This document shows, in pieces, positions 33,709-40,568 of a DNA stretch of 42,518 nucleotides. Every line of letters starts with the position of its first letter. Position 1 is the stretch's first letter. Below the pieces are notes generated by a model. It made no database searches. It saw nothing but the letters and a program-made list of their open reading frames with translations, and was not told where the DNA came from. Origin of the DNA: Faecimorpha stercoravium (lineage in GTDB: Bacteria; Bacillota; Clostridia; Lachnospirales; Bianqueaceae); NCBI GenBank assembly GCA_018712555.1, contig DVGT01000035.1, positions 1 to 42,518 on the forward strand. The letters are read 5' to 3'. Both the position numbers and the translations under genes were made by a program.

Positions 33709-34974
33709 ATGAAAATACTGGTTGTAGGCGGCGGCGGACGGGAGCATGCGATTGTGCATAAGCTTTCTAAGAGTCCGAAGGCGGAACGAATTTACTGTGC
33801 GCCTGGAAATGCGGGAATTTCTGCTTTGGCGGAGTGCGTTCCGATCGCGGCGACGGATGTGCCGGCATTAGTGGACTTCGCAAAAAGAGAAGAGATTGAC
33901 CTGACTGTGATCGGTATGGATGATCCGTTGATGTTGGGTGTTGTGGATGCTTTTGAAGAAGCGGGGTTGCGTGTTTTTGGCCCCAGAAAGAATGCCGCAA
34001 TTCTGGAAGGAAGCAAGGCTTTTTCCAAAAATCTGATGAAGAAATATGGCATTCCGACAGCTGATTTCTGGGAATTCACATCGAGTGAAGCAGCAAAGGC
34101 GTTTTTGCAGGCACATAAGAAATACCCCATTGTATTGAAAGCCGATGGACTGGCGCTGGGCAAAGGAGTCCTGATCTGCGAAAATGAAGCGGAAGCATTG
34201 GCCGGCGTGGATGAGATCATGGTAGACAAGAAATTTGGCTCGGCAGGAAACACGCTTGTCATCGAGGAGTTTCTGACCGGCCCTGAGGTGTCTGTGCTTT
34301 CTTTCTGTGATGGAAAGACGGTGGTTCCCATGGTGAGTGCGCAGGATCATAAAAGAGCGTTGGATGGAGATCAGGGCCTGAATACAGGCGGCATGGGGAC
34401 GTTCTCGCCCAGTCAGTATTATACGGCGGAACATGCGGAATATGCGATGAAGCATATATTCCAGCCTACAGTGGATGCAATGGCAAAGGAAGGCCGGCCT
34501 TTCCACGGGATTATCTATTTTGGAATGATGCTGACGCCGGATGGTCCCAAGGTGCTGGAATATAATGCTAGATTTGGTGATCCGGAGACGCAGGTGGTAC
34601 TGCCGCGGCTCAAGAGCGATCTGGTGGATATTTTTGAGGCCTGTATTGATGGAACCCTGGCGGAGCAGTCTATCGAATGGGAAGATAACGCGGCAGTCTG
34701 TGTGGTGCTTGCATCCGGCGGATATCCCGTTCAGTATCAGAAGGGGTACCCCATCCAGGGATTGGATTCGTTCTGCGGACGGGAGGATTTGACGATCTAT
34801 CATGCAGGAACCGCCTTTGATGCAGAAGGAAGGATTGTGACCAGCGGTGGACGTGTATTAGGGCTTACGGCCCTGGCGTCGACTCTGGAAGAGGCGATCC
34901 AGAAAGCCTATGCTCATATCGATCAGATTTCATTCCAGGATTGTTTTTATCGCCATGATATTGGCAGAAAGTAA
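33709..34974 (+). CDS. purD: phosphoribosylamine-glycine ligase
   Basis: A 421-residue GAR synthetase of the ATP-grasp fold. MKILVVGGGGREHAI opens the protein; the ATP-grasp core is at KADGLALGKGVLI and the metal/ATP segment at LEYNARFGDPETQVVLPRL. The ATG at 33709 has AGGA at the right distance; the in-frame ATG at 33700 overlaps the purN stop and is less likely. The gene follows purN directly; purH, which often lies between them, is absent. AAGGAGGAG for the next gene follows its stop. Confidence 0.96.
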   Translation: MKILVVGGGGREHAIVHKLSKSPKAERIYCAPGNAGISALAECVPIAATDVPALVDFAKREEIDLTVIGMDDPLMLGVVDAFEEAGLRVFGPRKNAAILEGSKAFSKNLMKKYGIPTADFWEFTSSEAAKAFLQAHKKYPIVLKADGLALGKGVLICENEAEALAGVDEIMVDKKFGSAGNTLVIEEFLTGPEVSVLSFCDGKTVVPMVSAQDHKRALDGDQGLNTGGMGTFSPSQYYTAEHAEYAMKHIFQPTVDAMAKEGRPFHGIIYFGMMLTPDGPKVLEYNARFGDPETQVVLPRLKSDLVDIFEACIDGTLAEQSIEWEDNAAVCVVLASGGYPVQYQKGYPIQGLDSFCGREDLTIYHAGTAFDAEGRIVTSGGRVLGLTALASTLEEAIQKAYAHIDQISFQDCFYRHDIGRK

Positions 34975-34985
34975 GGAGGAGTACC

Positions 34986-35309
34986 ATGCAGCGCAGAGCA
35001 TTTTCATTACGAATTAAACCCGGGGTCAAAGAAGAGTACAAGCGCCGTCACGATGAGATTTGGCCAGAGATGCGTCAGATGCTGAAAGATGCGGGGTTGC
35101 GGAATTACTCTATCTGGATGGTGGGAGACGACCTTCTGTTTGGATATTACGAGACGGATGATGATGATTATGCCACTAAGTTCCAGGCGGCCAGTGAGGT
35201 TGGCCAGAAGTGGGAGGCCCATATGGCGGATCTGATCGAAACGAAGACGATGCCGGATGGGACAATTCAACCTTGTAAAGAATGGTTGGACATGATGTTT
35301 TTGCTATAG
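34986..35309 (+). CDS. L-rhamnose mutarotase-like protein
   Basis: A 107-residue RhaM/RhaU-family protein. The family flips the anomeric carbon of L-rhamnose. Tyr18 and His22 of the active site are conserved in VKEEYKRRHDEIWPEM, as is the WEAHMADL helix. AAGGAGGAG lies 5 bases before the ATG. It follows purD by 11 bases and is probably the last gene of the purine operon, an odd place for a rhamnose enzyme; no rhamnose catabolic genes are in the window. Another pyranose could be the substrate. Confidence 0.85.
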   Translation: MQRRAFSLRIKPGVKEEYKRRHDEIWPEMRQMLKDAGLRNYSIWMVGDDLLFGYYETDDDDYATKFQAASEVGQKWEAHMADLIETKTMPDGTIQPCKEWLDMMFLL

Positions 35310-35353
35310 TTTTAAATATTTCATGAAGTTTTCTTTATATTTTTAGGATTCTT

Positions 35354-35382
35354 TTGACAGAAGCCAGAAAATATGGTACGAT
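35354..35382 (+). promoter_or_regulatory. promoter of rnpB
   Basis: TTGACA (35354-35359), 17 bases, TACGAT (35377-35382), about 8 bases before the first paired base of RNase P RNA. Confidence 0.85.
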
Positions 35383-35390
35383 GAGTCGGT

Positions 35391-35740
35391 CCATGAGTAG
35401 ATCAGACGGTCGCGCGTCCAAGTGCCGAAAGGCCGGGCGTGAGGAAAGTCCGAGCTCCGCAGGGCAGGATGCTGGATAACGTCCAGTGGGGGTGACCCTA
35501 AGGAAAGTGCAACAGAAATATACCGCCGAGCAATCGGTAAGGGTGGAAAGGCGAGGTAAGAGCTCACCGCTTCTCTGGTGACAGGGAAGGCTCTGTAAAC
35601 CCCATCCGGAGCAAGACCGAATAGAGAGCAATACGGTGGCCCGCCGTGCTTTCGGGTAGGTCGCTAAAGCTATGTGGCAACATGTAGATCAGATAGATGA
35701 CCGTTCAATGACAGAACTCGGCTTATCGATCTACTCATGG
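35391..35740 (+). ncRNA. rnpB: RNase P RNA (rnpB), bacterial type A-like
   Basis: About 350 nt. The ends pair as P1 (CCATGAGTAGATC with GATCTACTCATGG). The universally conserved core is present: GAGGAAAGTCCGAGCTCC near the 5' side and ACAGAA near the 3' side, with GGTAAGGGTGGAAAGGCGAGGTAAGAG in between (here only as a landmark, 35537-35563). This ribozyme trims 5' leaders from pre-tRNAs together with the RnpA protein. No terminator is visible between its end and the next start codon 25 bases on. Confidence 0.96.
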
Positions 35741-35765
35741 TAAACTAGAATCAAAGGAGACAGGA

Positions 35766-36620
35766 ATGTTTGGGTATATAGGCGTCAATCGTGGAGAGCT
35801 TAAAGTGCGAGAATTGGAAAGGTATCGGGCATTTTACTGCGGCCTTTGTGAGACATTGCGCAAAAAATATGGCTTGAGTGGACAATTGACGCTGACATAT
35901 GACATGACATTCCTGGTTCTTTTATTATCTTCCTTATATGAACTAAAAGAAAAGGAAGAGAACAAGCGGTGCCTTGTACATCCGCTTAAGAAGCATAGGC
36001 AGATTCGAACGCGGGCAACACGATATGCTGCTGATATGAATTTGCTGCTGACATACGAGCATCTTCTGGATGATTGGATGGATGAGCATAGTGTTACCGG
36101 AAAGGCAGGCAGCCTATGGCTGAGAGGGCGTGTCCGACGGATTCAACATCGATATGCACACAAAACAGAGGTGTTTCGAAAAGAATTGGCGGAGCTTCAT
36201 ACCTATGAACAACAGAATTCCACGAGTCTGGATGCGGCTTCTGGTTGTTTTGGACGGCTCATGGCAGAGTTGTTCGCATATAAAAGGGATTCATGGGAAC
36301 CTTATTTGCGAAAGCTTGGCTTCTTTTTAGGTAAATATATTTACTTGCTGGATGCATTTGATGATTATGCGAAGGATGAGAAGACAGGCAATTATAATGT
36401 ATTGCGTCAATTTGAAGATGAGCAGGTGCGTCAGGAACGGGTGAGGGAGGCCATGATGATGATGATTGCGGAATGTGCGCAGATCATTGAGTTTTTACCC
36501 TTGCTTCGTGACGAGGGCATCCTGAAAAATATTGTGTATTCCGGCGTGTGGACACGTTGGAACCAGATTTTATATAAACAAAAGGAAGGGGAACGCAAAG
36601 ATGGAAAAAGATCCCTATGA
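35766..36620 (+). CDS. DUF5685 family protein
   Basis: A 284-residue protein matching the DUF5685 family found next to DnaJ and FtsH genes in Clostridia. It opens MFGYIGVNRGELKVRELERYRAFYCGLCETL (residues 1-31, shown here only in part as landmark: the FYCGLC Cys pair is conserved). It is mostly helical, with a central HLLDDWMDE segment and LDAFDDYAKDEKTGNYN near 205-221. Asp-rich helices recall isoprenoid-synthase-like folds, but that is a guess. AAAGGAGAC precedes the ATG. It overlaps the dnaJ-like gene by 20 bases. The function is unknown. Confidence 0.8.
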   Translation: MFGYIGVNRGELKVRELERYRAFYCGLCETLRKKYGLSGQLTLTYDMTFLVLLLSSLYELKEKEENKRCLVHPLKKHRQIRTRATRYAADMNLLLTYEHLLDDWMDEHSVTGKAGSLWLRGRVRRIQHRYAHKTEVFRKELAELHTYEQQNSTSLDAASGCFGRLMAELFAYKRDSWEPYLRKLGFFLGKYIYLLDAFDDYAKDEKTGNYNVLRQFEDEQVRQERVREAMMMMIAECAQIIEFLPLLRDEGILKNIVYSGVWTRWNQILYKQKEGERKDGKRSL

Positions 36621-37239
36621 GGTGCTGGGGATTTCTCGCAACGCAACGGATGAGGAGGTAAAGAAAGCCTATCGAGAACTGGCTAAAAAGTATCATCCGG
36701 ATCGTTATACGGATAATCCGTTAGCGACCTTGGCGGAAGAGAAGTTTCGAGATGTACAGACTGCCTATGAAACGATCATGAATGAAAGGCAGAATGGGGG
36801 CAGCTATTATAATGGATATAATAGCGGGTATCAGAATCAGAACTATGGAGGCGGTTCTTACCAGAACGCGAATCAATCTTCTGAACTGAACATTGTTCGG
36901 AATTATCTGCAGATGGGACGGTATCAGGAAGCTTTAAATCTCTTGTCCCGTATTCAGAATCAGAATGCGCAGTGGAATTACTATTGCGCGGTAGCGCATA
37001 AGGGAATGGGCAATAATATGGAAGCTTTGAATTATGCCAGACAGGCAGTAGCTATGGAACCCAATAACCTGCAATACCGTCAGTTTCTGAATTCCTTATC
37101 CTATGCGGGGCAGAACTACCAGAATCAAGCGCCTATGTATGGAGGGACGGGAGGAGACCCCTGCGATTGCTGTCTGAAGTTGTGGTGTGCGGATTCTCTG
37201 TGCGAGTGTATGGGAGGAGACATGTGTACATGCTGTTAA
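36601..37239 (+). CDS. J-domain protein with a Cys-rich tail
   Basis: A 212-residue DnaJ-type co-chaperone. The J-domain is at 4-70, with HPD at 32-34. It is followed by a Gly/Asn/Tyr/Gln-rich linker (about 75-110), a TPR-like helical segment (YLQMGRYQEALNLLSRI, HKGMGNNMEALNYARQA) and a C-terminal Cys cluster (about 190-212: DPCDCC, LWCADSLCEC, CTCC). It lacks the DnaJ zinc-finger and substrate-binding domains. The ATG at 36601 is supported by GGAAGGGG and the J-domain start. The tail may bind metal or anchor at the membrane by acylation; this is inference. It overlaps both neighbouring genes. Confidence 0.88.
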   Translation: MEKDPYEVLGISRNATDEEVKKAYRELAKKYHPDRYTDNPLATLAEEKFRDVQTAYETIMNERQNGGSYYNGYNSGYQNQNYGGGSYQNANQSSELNIVRNYLQMGRYQEALNLLSRIQNQNAQWNYYCAVAHKGMGNNMEALNYARQAVAMEPNNLQYRQFLNSLSYAGQNYQNQAPMYGGTGGDPCDCCLKLWCADSLCECMGGDMCTCC

Positions 37240-37754
37240 GCACGAGACAGATGGCGTATTTAGGATTGCTCCTTGCGATCTGTGAAGTATTTTTATACAT
37301 GTCCGCAGTCCTATCTATCAATACGTTAGCGCTATTATTTTTGGCATCATGCTGTGTCGGGATAGCCTGTATTTTGACATCTGCCGGCAAGGGCGGGGTT
37401 TTCTTTCTGGCATCGCTGATCCTGGGATTCTTTCTGATTCCCAATCGTCTATATTTGTTGACATATGCAGGGTTAAGTATTTATATTCTGATCCTGGAAG
37501 GGTTACAGCCTCGGATGCTGATGAAATATCCGGTGTGGAGCGTATGGTTGGTGAAGCTGGGATTCTTTAATGTCATATATATTCCGATCCTGATATTTGC
37601 TCCGCAGTTGATATATAGCGGAGACCTTCCATCCTGGATGATGGTGGGACTGGTTCTGATTGGAAATATTATTATGGTTGTATTTGATTCTCTCTATCTT
37701 CGTTTGGAGAATAAATTTGGAGTGCGTATACAGGCGCTTGCACGAAGGAGGTAA
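37230..37754 (+). CDS. multi-spanning membrane protein, unknown function
   Basis: A ~174-residue very hydrophobic protein with about five or six membrane helices (MAYLGLLLAICEVFLYMSAV, then segments near 30-47, 54-70, 76-92, 111-128 and 137-155) and a basic C-terminus (RIQALARRR). The start (MLLSTRQM at 37230, or GTG at 37224) follows GGGAGGAG; a TTG at 37167 is unlikely. It overlaps the dnaJ-like gene and ends 5 bases before ftsH, so the four genes form one operon. The general look recalls small integral-membrane substrate-binding (ECF S-like) proteins, but no motif confirms this. Confidence 0.75.
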   Translation: MLLSTRQMAYLGLLLAICEVFLYMSAVLSINTLALLFLASCCVGIACILTSAGKGGVFFLASLILGFFLIPNRLYLLTYAGLSIYILILEGLQPRMLMKYPVWSVWLVKLGFFNVIYIPILIFAPQLIYSGDLPSWMMVGLVLIGNIIMVVFDSLYLRLENKFGVRIQALARRR

Positions 37755-37759
37755 GAAGC

Positions 37760-39574
37760 ATGGATGACGAAAACAAAATGCGCAATAAGAAGATCAAAGT
37801 AGGAATCATTTATTTTTCTATTATTGTAATCGTTCTTCTGTTGGTCAATTATGGAATGAATAGTGCCAGAAATCAAAGCGTTGCGTATAGCCAGTTCAAG
37901 GAATTGGTTCGGGATGGCAGAGTAGAGCAGGTACAGATGAGCGCTGATGGATCCATTGCCTTCCTCGTAGAGAACGATAATTTTACAACGTATAATACGG
38001 TGGCGACGGAGAACCTGACCACGATTACTGCCTATTTGGAAGAATATAATGTGCCTGTTTACAACGGGTATATTGCACAGACTAATATCTGGCTGACGCT
38101 CCTGTTGCAGTTGGGTGTGCCAGTTCTTCTGGGAATCATCTTATGGCATTTCATATCGAAGAGCATGAGCCGAGGCATGGGAGACGCTATGAGTTTCGGC
38201 AAAAATAATGCGAAGATCTATGCCGAGAATGAGACCGGCATCAAGTTTGCCGATGTAGCCGGGGAAGATGAAGCGAAAGAATCTCTAGAGGAGATTGTAG
38301 ATCTCTTGCATAATCCGCAGAAGTATGCGGCGATTGGAGCCAAACTTCCTAAAGGAGCGCTTTTGGTAGGACCTCCGGGAACAGGTAAGACAATGCTGGC
38401 AAAGGCGGTGGCAGGAGAAGCGCAGGTTCCTTTCTTCTCTATGTCTGGTTCCGAATTTGTGCAGATGTTCGTAGGTATGGGAGCGGCACGTGTCCGTGAC
38501 CTGTTTAAGCAGGCGCAGGAAAAGGCGCCTTGTATTATCTTTATTGACGAGATCGATGCTATTGGTAAGAGTCGAGAAAACTCTTTATCTACCAATGATG
38601 AGAGAGAACAGACATTGAACCAGCTGTTGACGGAAATGGATGGTTTCGATGCTTCCAAGGGGGTTGTGATATTAGGAGCGACCAACCGACCGGAGATTCT
38701 GGATCCAGCATTACTGCGTCCAGGACGTTTTGACCGTCGTGTCAATGTGGAAATCCCGGATTATCTGGGACGTCTGGCGATTCTGGAAGTGCATGCGAAG
38801 AAGGTCAGAATGTCCAGCAATGTCAATCTGGCCGCAATTGCCAAGACGACGCCAGGAGCCTCTGGAGCCGATTTGGCCAATATCATCAACGAAGGTGCGC
38901 TGTTGGCGGTTCGTAAAGGCAGAAATGCTGTGGAGCAGTGGGATCTGGAAGAAGCACTGGAAGTTGTCATTGCCGGTAAAGTCAAGAAAGACCGTGTGCT
39001 TTCTCCGAAAGAGAAACAGGCTGTTTCCTACCATGAGGTGGGACATGCATTTCTGGCGCATGTACTGCCCTACGCTAACGAGGTGCATAAGATTACCATT
39101 ATTCCGCGAACTAAGGGAGCTTTGGGTTATACAATGCAATTGCCTGGAGAGGAGAAGTATCTGGTAACCCGCGAGGAGATGGAAGATGAAATCGCGGTAG
39201 CACTGGGTGGCCGGGCAGCCGAAGAAGTGATGCTGGGGCAGGTATCTTCTGGCGCTTCGAATGATATCGAGAGGGCGACAGAGACGGCACGACGCATGGT
39301 TACGATGTATGGTATGACAGACCGTTTTGATATGGTGGGATTGGAATCTCCCTCTGGAACTTATCTGGATGGACGTCCTGTACGTAAGTGTAGTGAAGCT
39401 ACAGAAAAGGCCATTGATGATGAGATCCTGATGATCATCAAAAAGCAGCATGAACGTGCTTTGAAGATCCTCTTAGAGAACCGAGAGAAGGTCAACGAAG
39501 TAGCGCAGTATTTGCTGGAAAAGGAGACAATCACAGGAGATGAGTTTAAGAAAATCCTGGCGGAAGGGGTATAA
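37760..39574 (+). CDS. ftsH: ATP-dependent zinc metalloprotease FtsH
   Basis: A 604-residue membrane AAA+ protease that degrades misfolded membrane proteins and selected cytosolic regulators. Membrane helices lie at about 12-31 and 110-132, with the external domain between them. Walker A GPPGTGKT (204-211), Walker B IIFIDEIDAIG, second-region-of-homology arginines in LLRPGRFDRR. The zinc site is HEVGH (425-429). AAGGAGG lies before the ATG. Fourth gene of the DUF5685-dnaJ-membrane protein-ftsH cluster; no tilS/hpt or folate genes, its usual neighbours in Bacillus, are nearby. Confidence 0.96.
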   Translation: MDDENKMRNKKIKVGIIYFSIIVIVLLLVNYGMNSARNQSVAYSQFKELVRDGRVEQVQMSADGSIAFLVENDNFTTYNTVATENLTTITAYLEEYNVPVYNGYIAQTNIWLTLLLQLGVPVLLGIILWHFISKSMSRGMGDAMSFGKNNAKIYAENETGIKFADVAGEDEAKESLEEIVDLLHNPQKYAAIGAKLPKGALLVGPPGTGKTMLAKAVAGEAQVPFFSMSGSEFVQMFVGMGAARVRDLFKQAQEKAPCIIFIDEIDAIGKSRENSLSTNDEREQTLNQLLTEMDGFDASKGVVILGATNRPEILDPALLRPGRFDRRVNVEIPDYLGRLAILEVHAKKVRMSSNVNLAAIAKTTPGASGADLANIINEGALLAVRKGRNAVEQWDLEEALEVVIAGKVKKDRVLSPKEKQAVSYHEVGHAFLAHVLPYANEVHKITIIPRTKGALGYTMQLPGEEKYLVTREEMEDEIAVALGGRAAEEVMLGQVSSGASNDIERATETARRMVTMYGMTDRFDMVGLESPSGTYLDGRPVRKCSEATEKAIDDEILMIIKKQHERALKILLENREKVNEVAQYLLEKETITGDEFKKILAEGV

Positions 39575-39593
39575 AACGATCCTGTTTAGAACT

Positions 39594-39634
39594 TAAATTG
39601 CGGTTTTGGGTGAATGTGACCATAAATTGCGGTT
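39594..39634 (+). repeat. short direct repeat TAAATTGCGGTT
   Basis: TAAATTGCGGTT occurs at 39594-39605 and 39623-39634, 29 bases apart. ACTTAAATT flanks the pair at 39591-39599 and 39635-39643. It lies 20 bases after the ftsH stop. It may be an operator for the promoter at 39666, or chance A/T-rich repetition. Confidence 0.5.
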
Positions 39635-39665
39635 ACTTAAATTCAATCTTTAGAGGAAAAACATC

Positions 39666-39694
39666 TGGACAAAAATGGGGGGTTATGGTATTAT
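39666..39694 (+). promoter_or_regulatory. promoter of a candidate small RNA
   Basis: TGGACA (39666-39671), 17 bases, TATTAT (39689-39694). The region lies within an imperfect inverted repeat (GGGGG...CCCCC with GGTTAT...ATAACC inside, 39677-39709). No gene follows before the terminator at 39761. Confidence 0.55.
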
Positions 39695-39700
39695 ATAACC

Positions 39701-39788
39701 GTGACCCCCATATTATATGTATTTTTGGTTGCTACACGAAAAATACTTTCTCCTTGTATACGATATCTTCTGGATATCGTTTTTTTTT
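39701..39788 (+). ncRNA. candidate ~88 nt small RNA
   Basis: Bounded by the promoter at 39666-39694 and the terminator at 39761-39788. There is no credible open frame. The transcript has an unpaired pyrimidine-rich CTTTCTCCTT (39747-39756) just before the terminator, which could pair with purine-rich ribosome sites. I could not assign it to a known family. The alternative is that this is only the ftsH 3' region with a chance promoter. Confidence 0.4.
39761..39788 (+). terminator. intrinsic terminator after ftsH / the candidate small RNA
   Basis: CGATATC-TTCTG-GATATCG followed by nine T residues. It can end either an ftsH read-through transcript or the small RNA. The ~70 bases between it and the tRNA-Gln promoter are A-rich and show nothing else. 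Confidence 0.9.
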
Positions 39789-39838
39789 GCCATTTTGGGA
39801 AAACAAGAAAAGAATTTTAAAAAAAATCCAAGAAGTAC

Positions 39839-39867
39839 TTGACATTTATCGTTGAATTGGATATAAT
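39839..39867 (+). promoter_or_regulatory. promoter of tRNA-Gln
   Basis: TTGACA (39839-39844), 17 bases, TATAAT (39862-39867). This is a perfect consensus promoter, 23 bases before the tRNA. Confidence 0.92.
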
Positions 39868-39890
39868 AAGCAAGTCTTTGTGAGACATGA

Positions 39891-39962
39891 TGGGCACTCG
39901 CCAAGCGGTAAGGCACTGGACTCTGACTCCAGCATTCGTAGGTTCGAATCCTTCGTGCCCAG
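39891..39962 (+). tRNA. tRNA-Gln (anticodon CTG)
   Basis: A 72-base cloverleaf. The acceptor pairs TGGGCAC with GTGCCCA and has discriminator G. The anticodon arm CTGGA-CTCTGAC-TCCAG gives CTG, reading CAG. The T loop is TTCGAAT. No CCA is encoded; GCGAAA follows. Confidence 0.95.
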
Positions 39963-39968
39963 CGAAAC

Positions 39969-39994
39969 CTCCGATTTATATCGGAGTTTTTTTT
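39969..39994 (+). terminator. terminator after tRNA-Gln
   Basis: CTCCGA-TTTATA-TCGGAG followed by eight T residues. The ribosome site of the next gene lies just after it, so that gene probably depends on read-through or a promoter I could not identify. Confidence 0.92.
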
Positions 39995-40013
39995 GTAAAA
40001 GGAGTTGCAGATC

Positions 40014-40460
40014 ATGATTCGAAAAGCATGGGCTAAAGACGCGAAGGCCCTGAAATATTTATATGAAGAAGTTTTACATCCCTCCCATAGTGAACAGGAA
40101 TGGGATCAGGGAAGTTGGGAGAAAAGGCTGGATCGTTTTTATCAGGATCCGCATTATCATATCCTGGTCGCAGAAGAGGCCGGCTGCGTGGTGGCTACCG
40201 TGACATTTGTGATTGTCGAGAATTTGACATATCAATTACGTCCCTATGGCATCATAGAAAATGTTGTCACGCATCCGGATTATCAAAAACAGGGCTACGC
40301 ATCGGCATTGCTTCAAAGAGCATTGGAAATTGCGAAAGCGGCACACTGCTATAAGGTAACAGTGGCGACGGGGTCCAAGAAGAAGAGTACACTGGATTTT
40401 TATCGGAAAAATGGATTCCGGCTGGATGAAAAGACGGCAGGAGTGTATCGCTTCGAATAA
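40014..40460 (+). CDS. GNAT family N-acetyltransferase
   Basis: A 148-residue acetyltransferase. The acetyl-CoA site is VVTHPDYQKQGYASALLQRAL (about residues 84-104, split here only as landmark: the QKQGYA turn replaces the usual R/QxxGxG/A). ATGSKKKSTLDFYRKNGF marks the C-terminal part. The ATG at 40014 fits AAAGGAG 9 bases upstream; an in-frame TTG at 40005 is closer to that site than useful. The acceptor substrate is unknown. A cluster of TTCGAATA-like repeats follows the stop (40452-40480). Confidence 0.83.
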   Translation: MIRKAWAKDAKALKYLYEEVLHPSHSEQEWDQGSWEKRLDRFYQDPHYHILVAEEAGCVVATVTFVIVENLTYQLRPYGIIENVVTHPDYQKQGYASALLQRALEIAKAAHCYKVTVATGSKKKSTLDFYRKNGFRLDEKTAGVYRFE

Positions 40461-40498
40461 TTCGAATACGAATATTCTAACTCATTTACAATAGATAC

Positions 40499-40527
40499 TA
40501 GACAAGCTGGATTCTTTGTGATATACT
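40499..40527 (+). promoter_or_regulatory. promoter of the lysozyme gene
   Basis: TAGACA (40499-40504), 17 bases, TATACT (40522-40527), about 42 bases before the ATG. Confidence 0.65.
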
Positions 40528-40568
40528 GATATTAGGCAAGTATAGAATATCATAAAGGGGGTACGACA

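Noticed and set aside
33868..34803. Minus-strand open frame of 311 codons opposite purD
   Set aside because: Shadow of purD, with no start signals and no known motif.
39677..39709. Terminator for ftsH at the GGGGG...CCCCC inverted repeat
   Set aside because: No T-run follows; a strong terminator lies 50 bases further, and the repeat surrounds a promoter instead.
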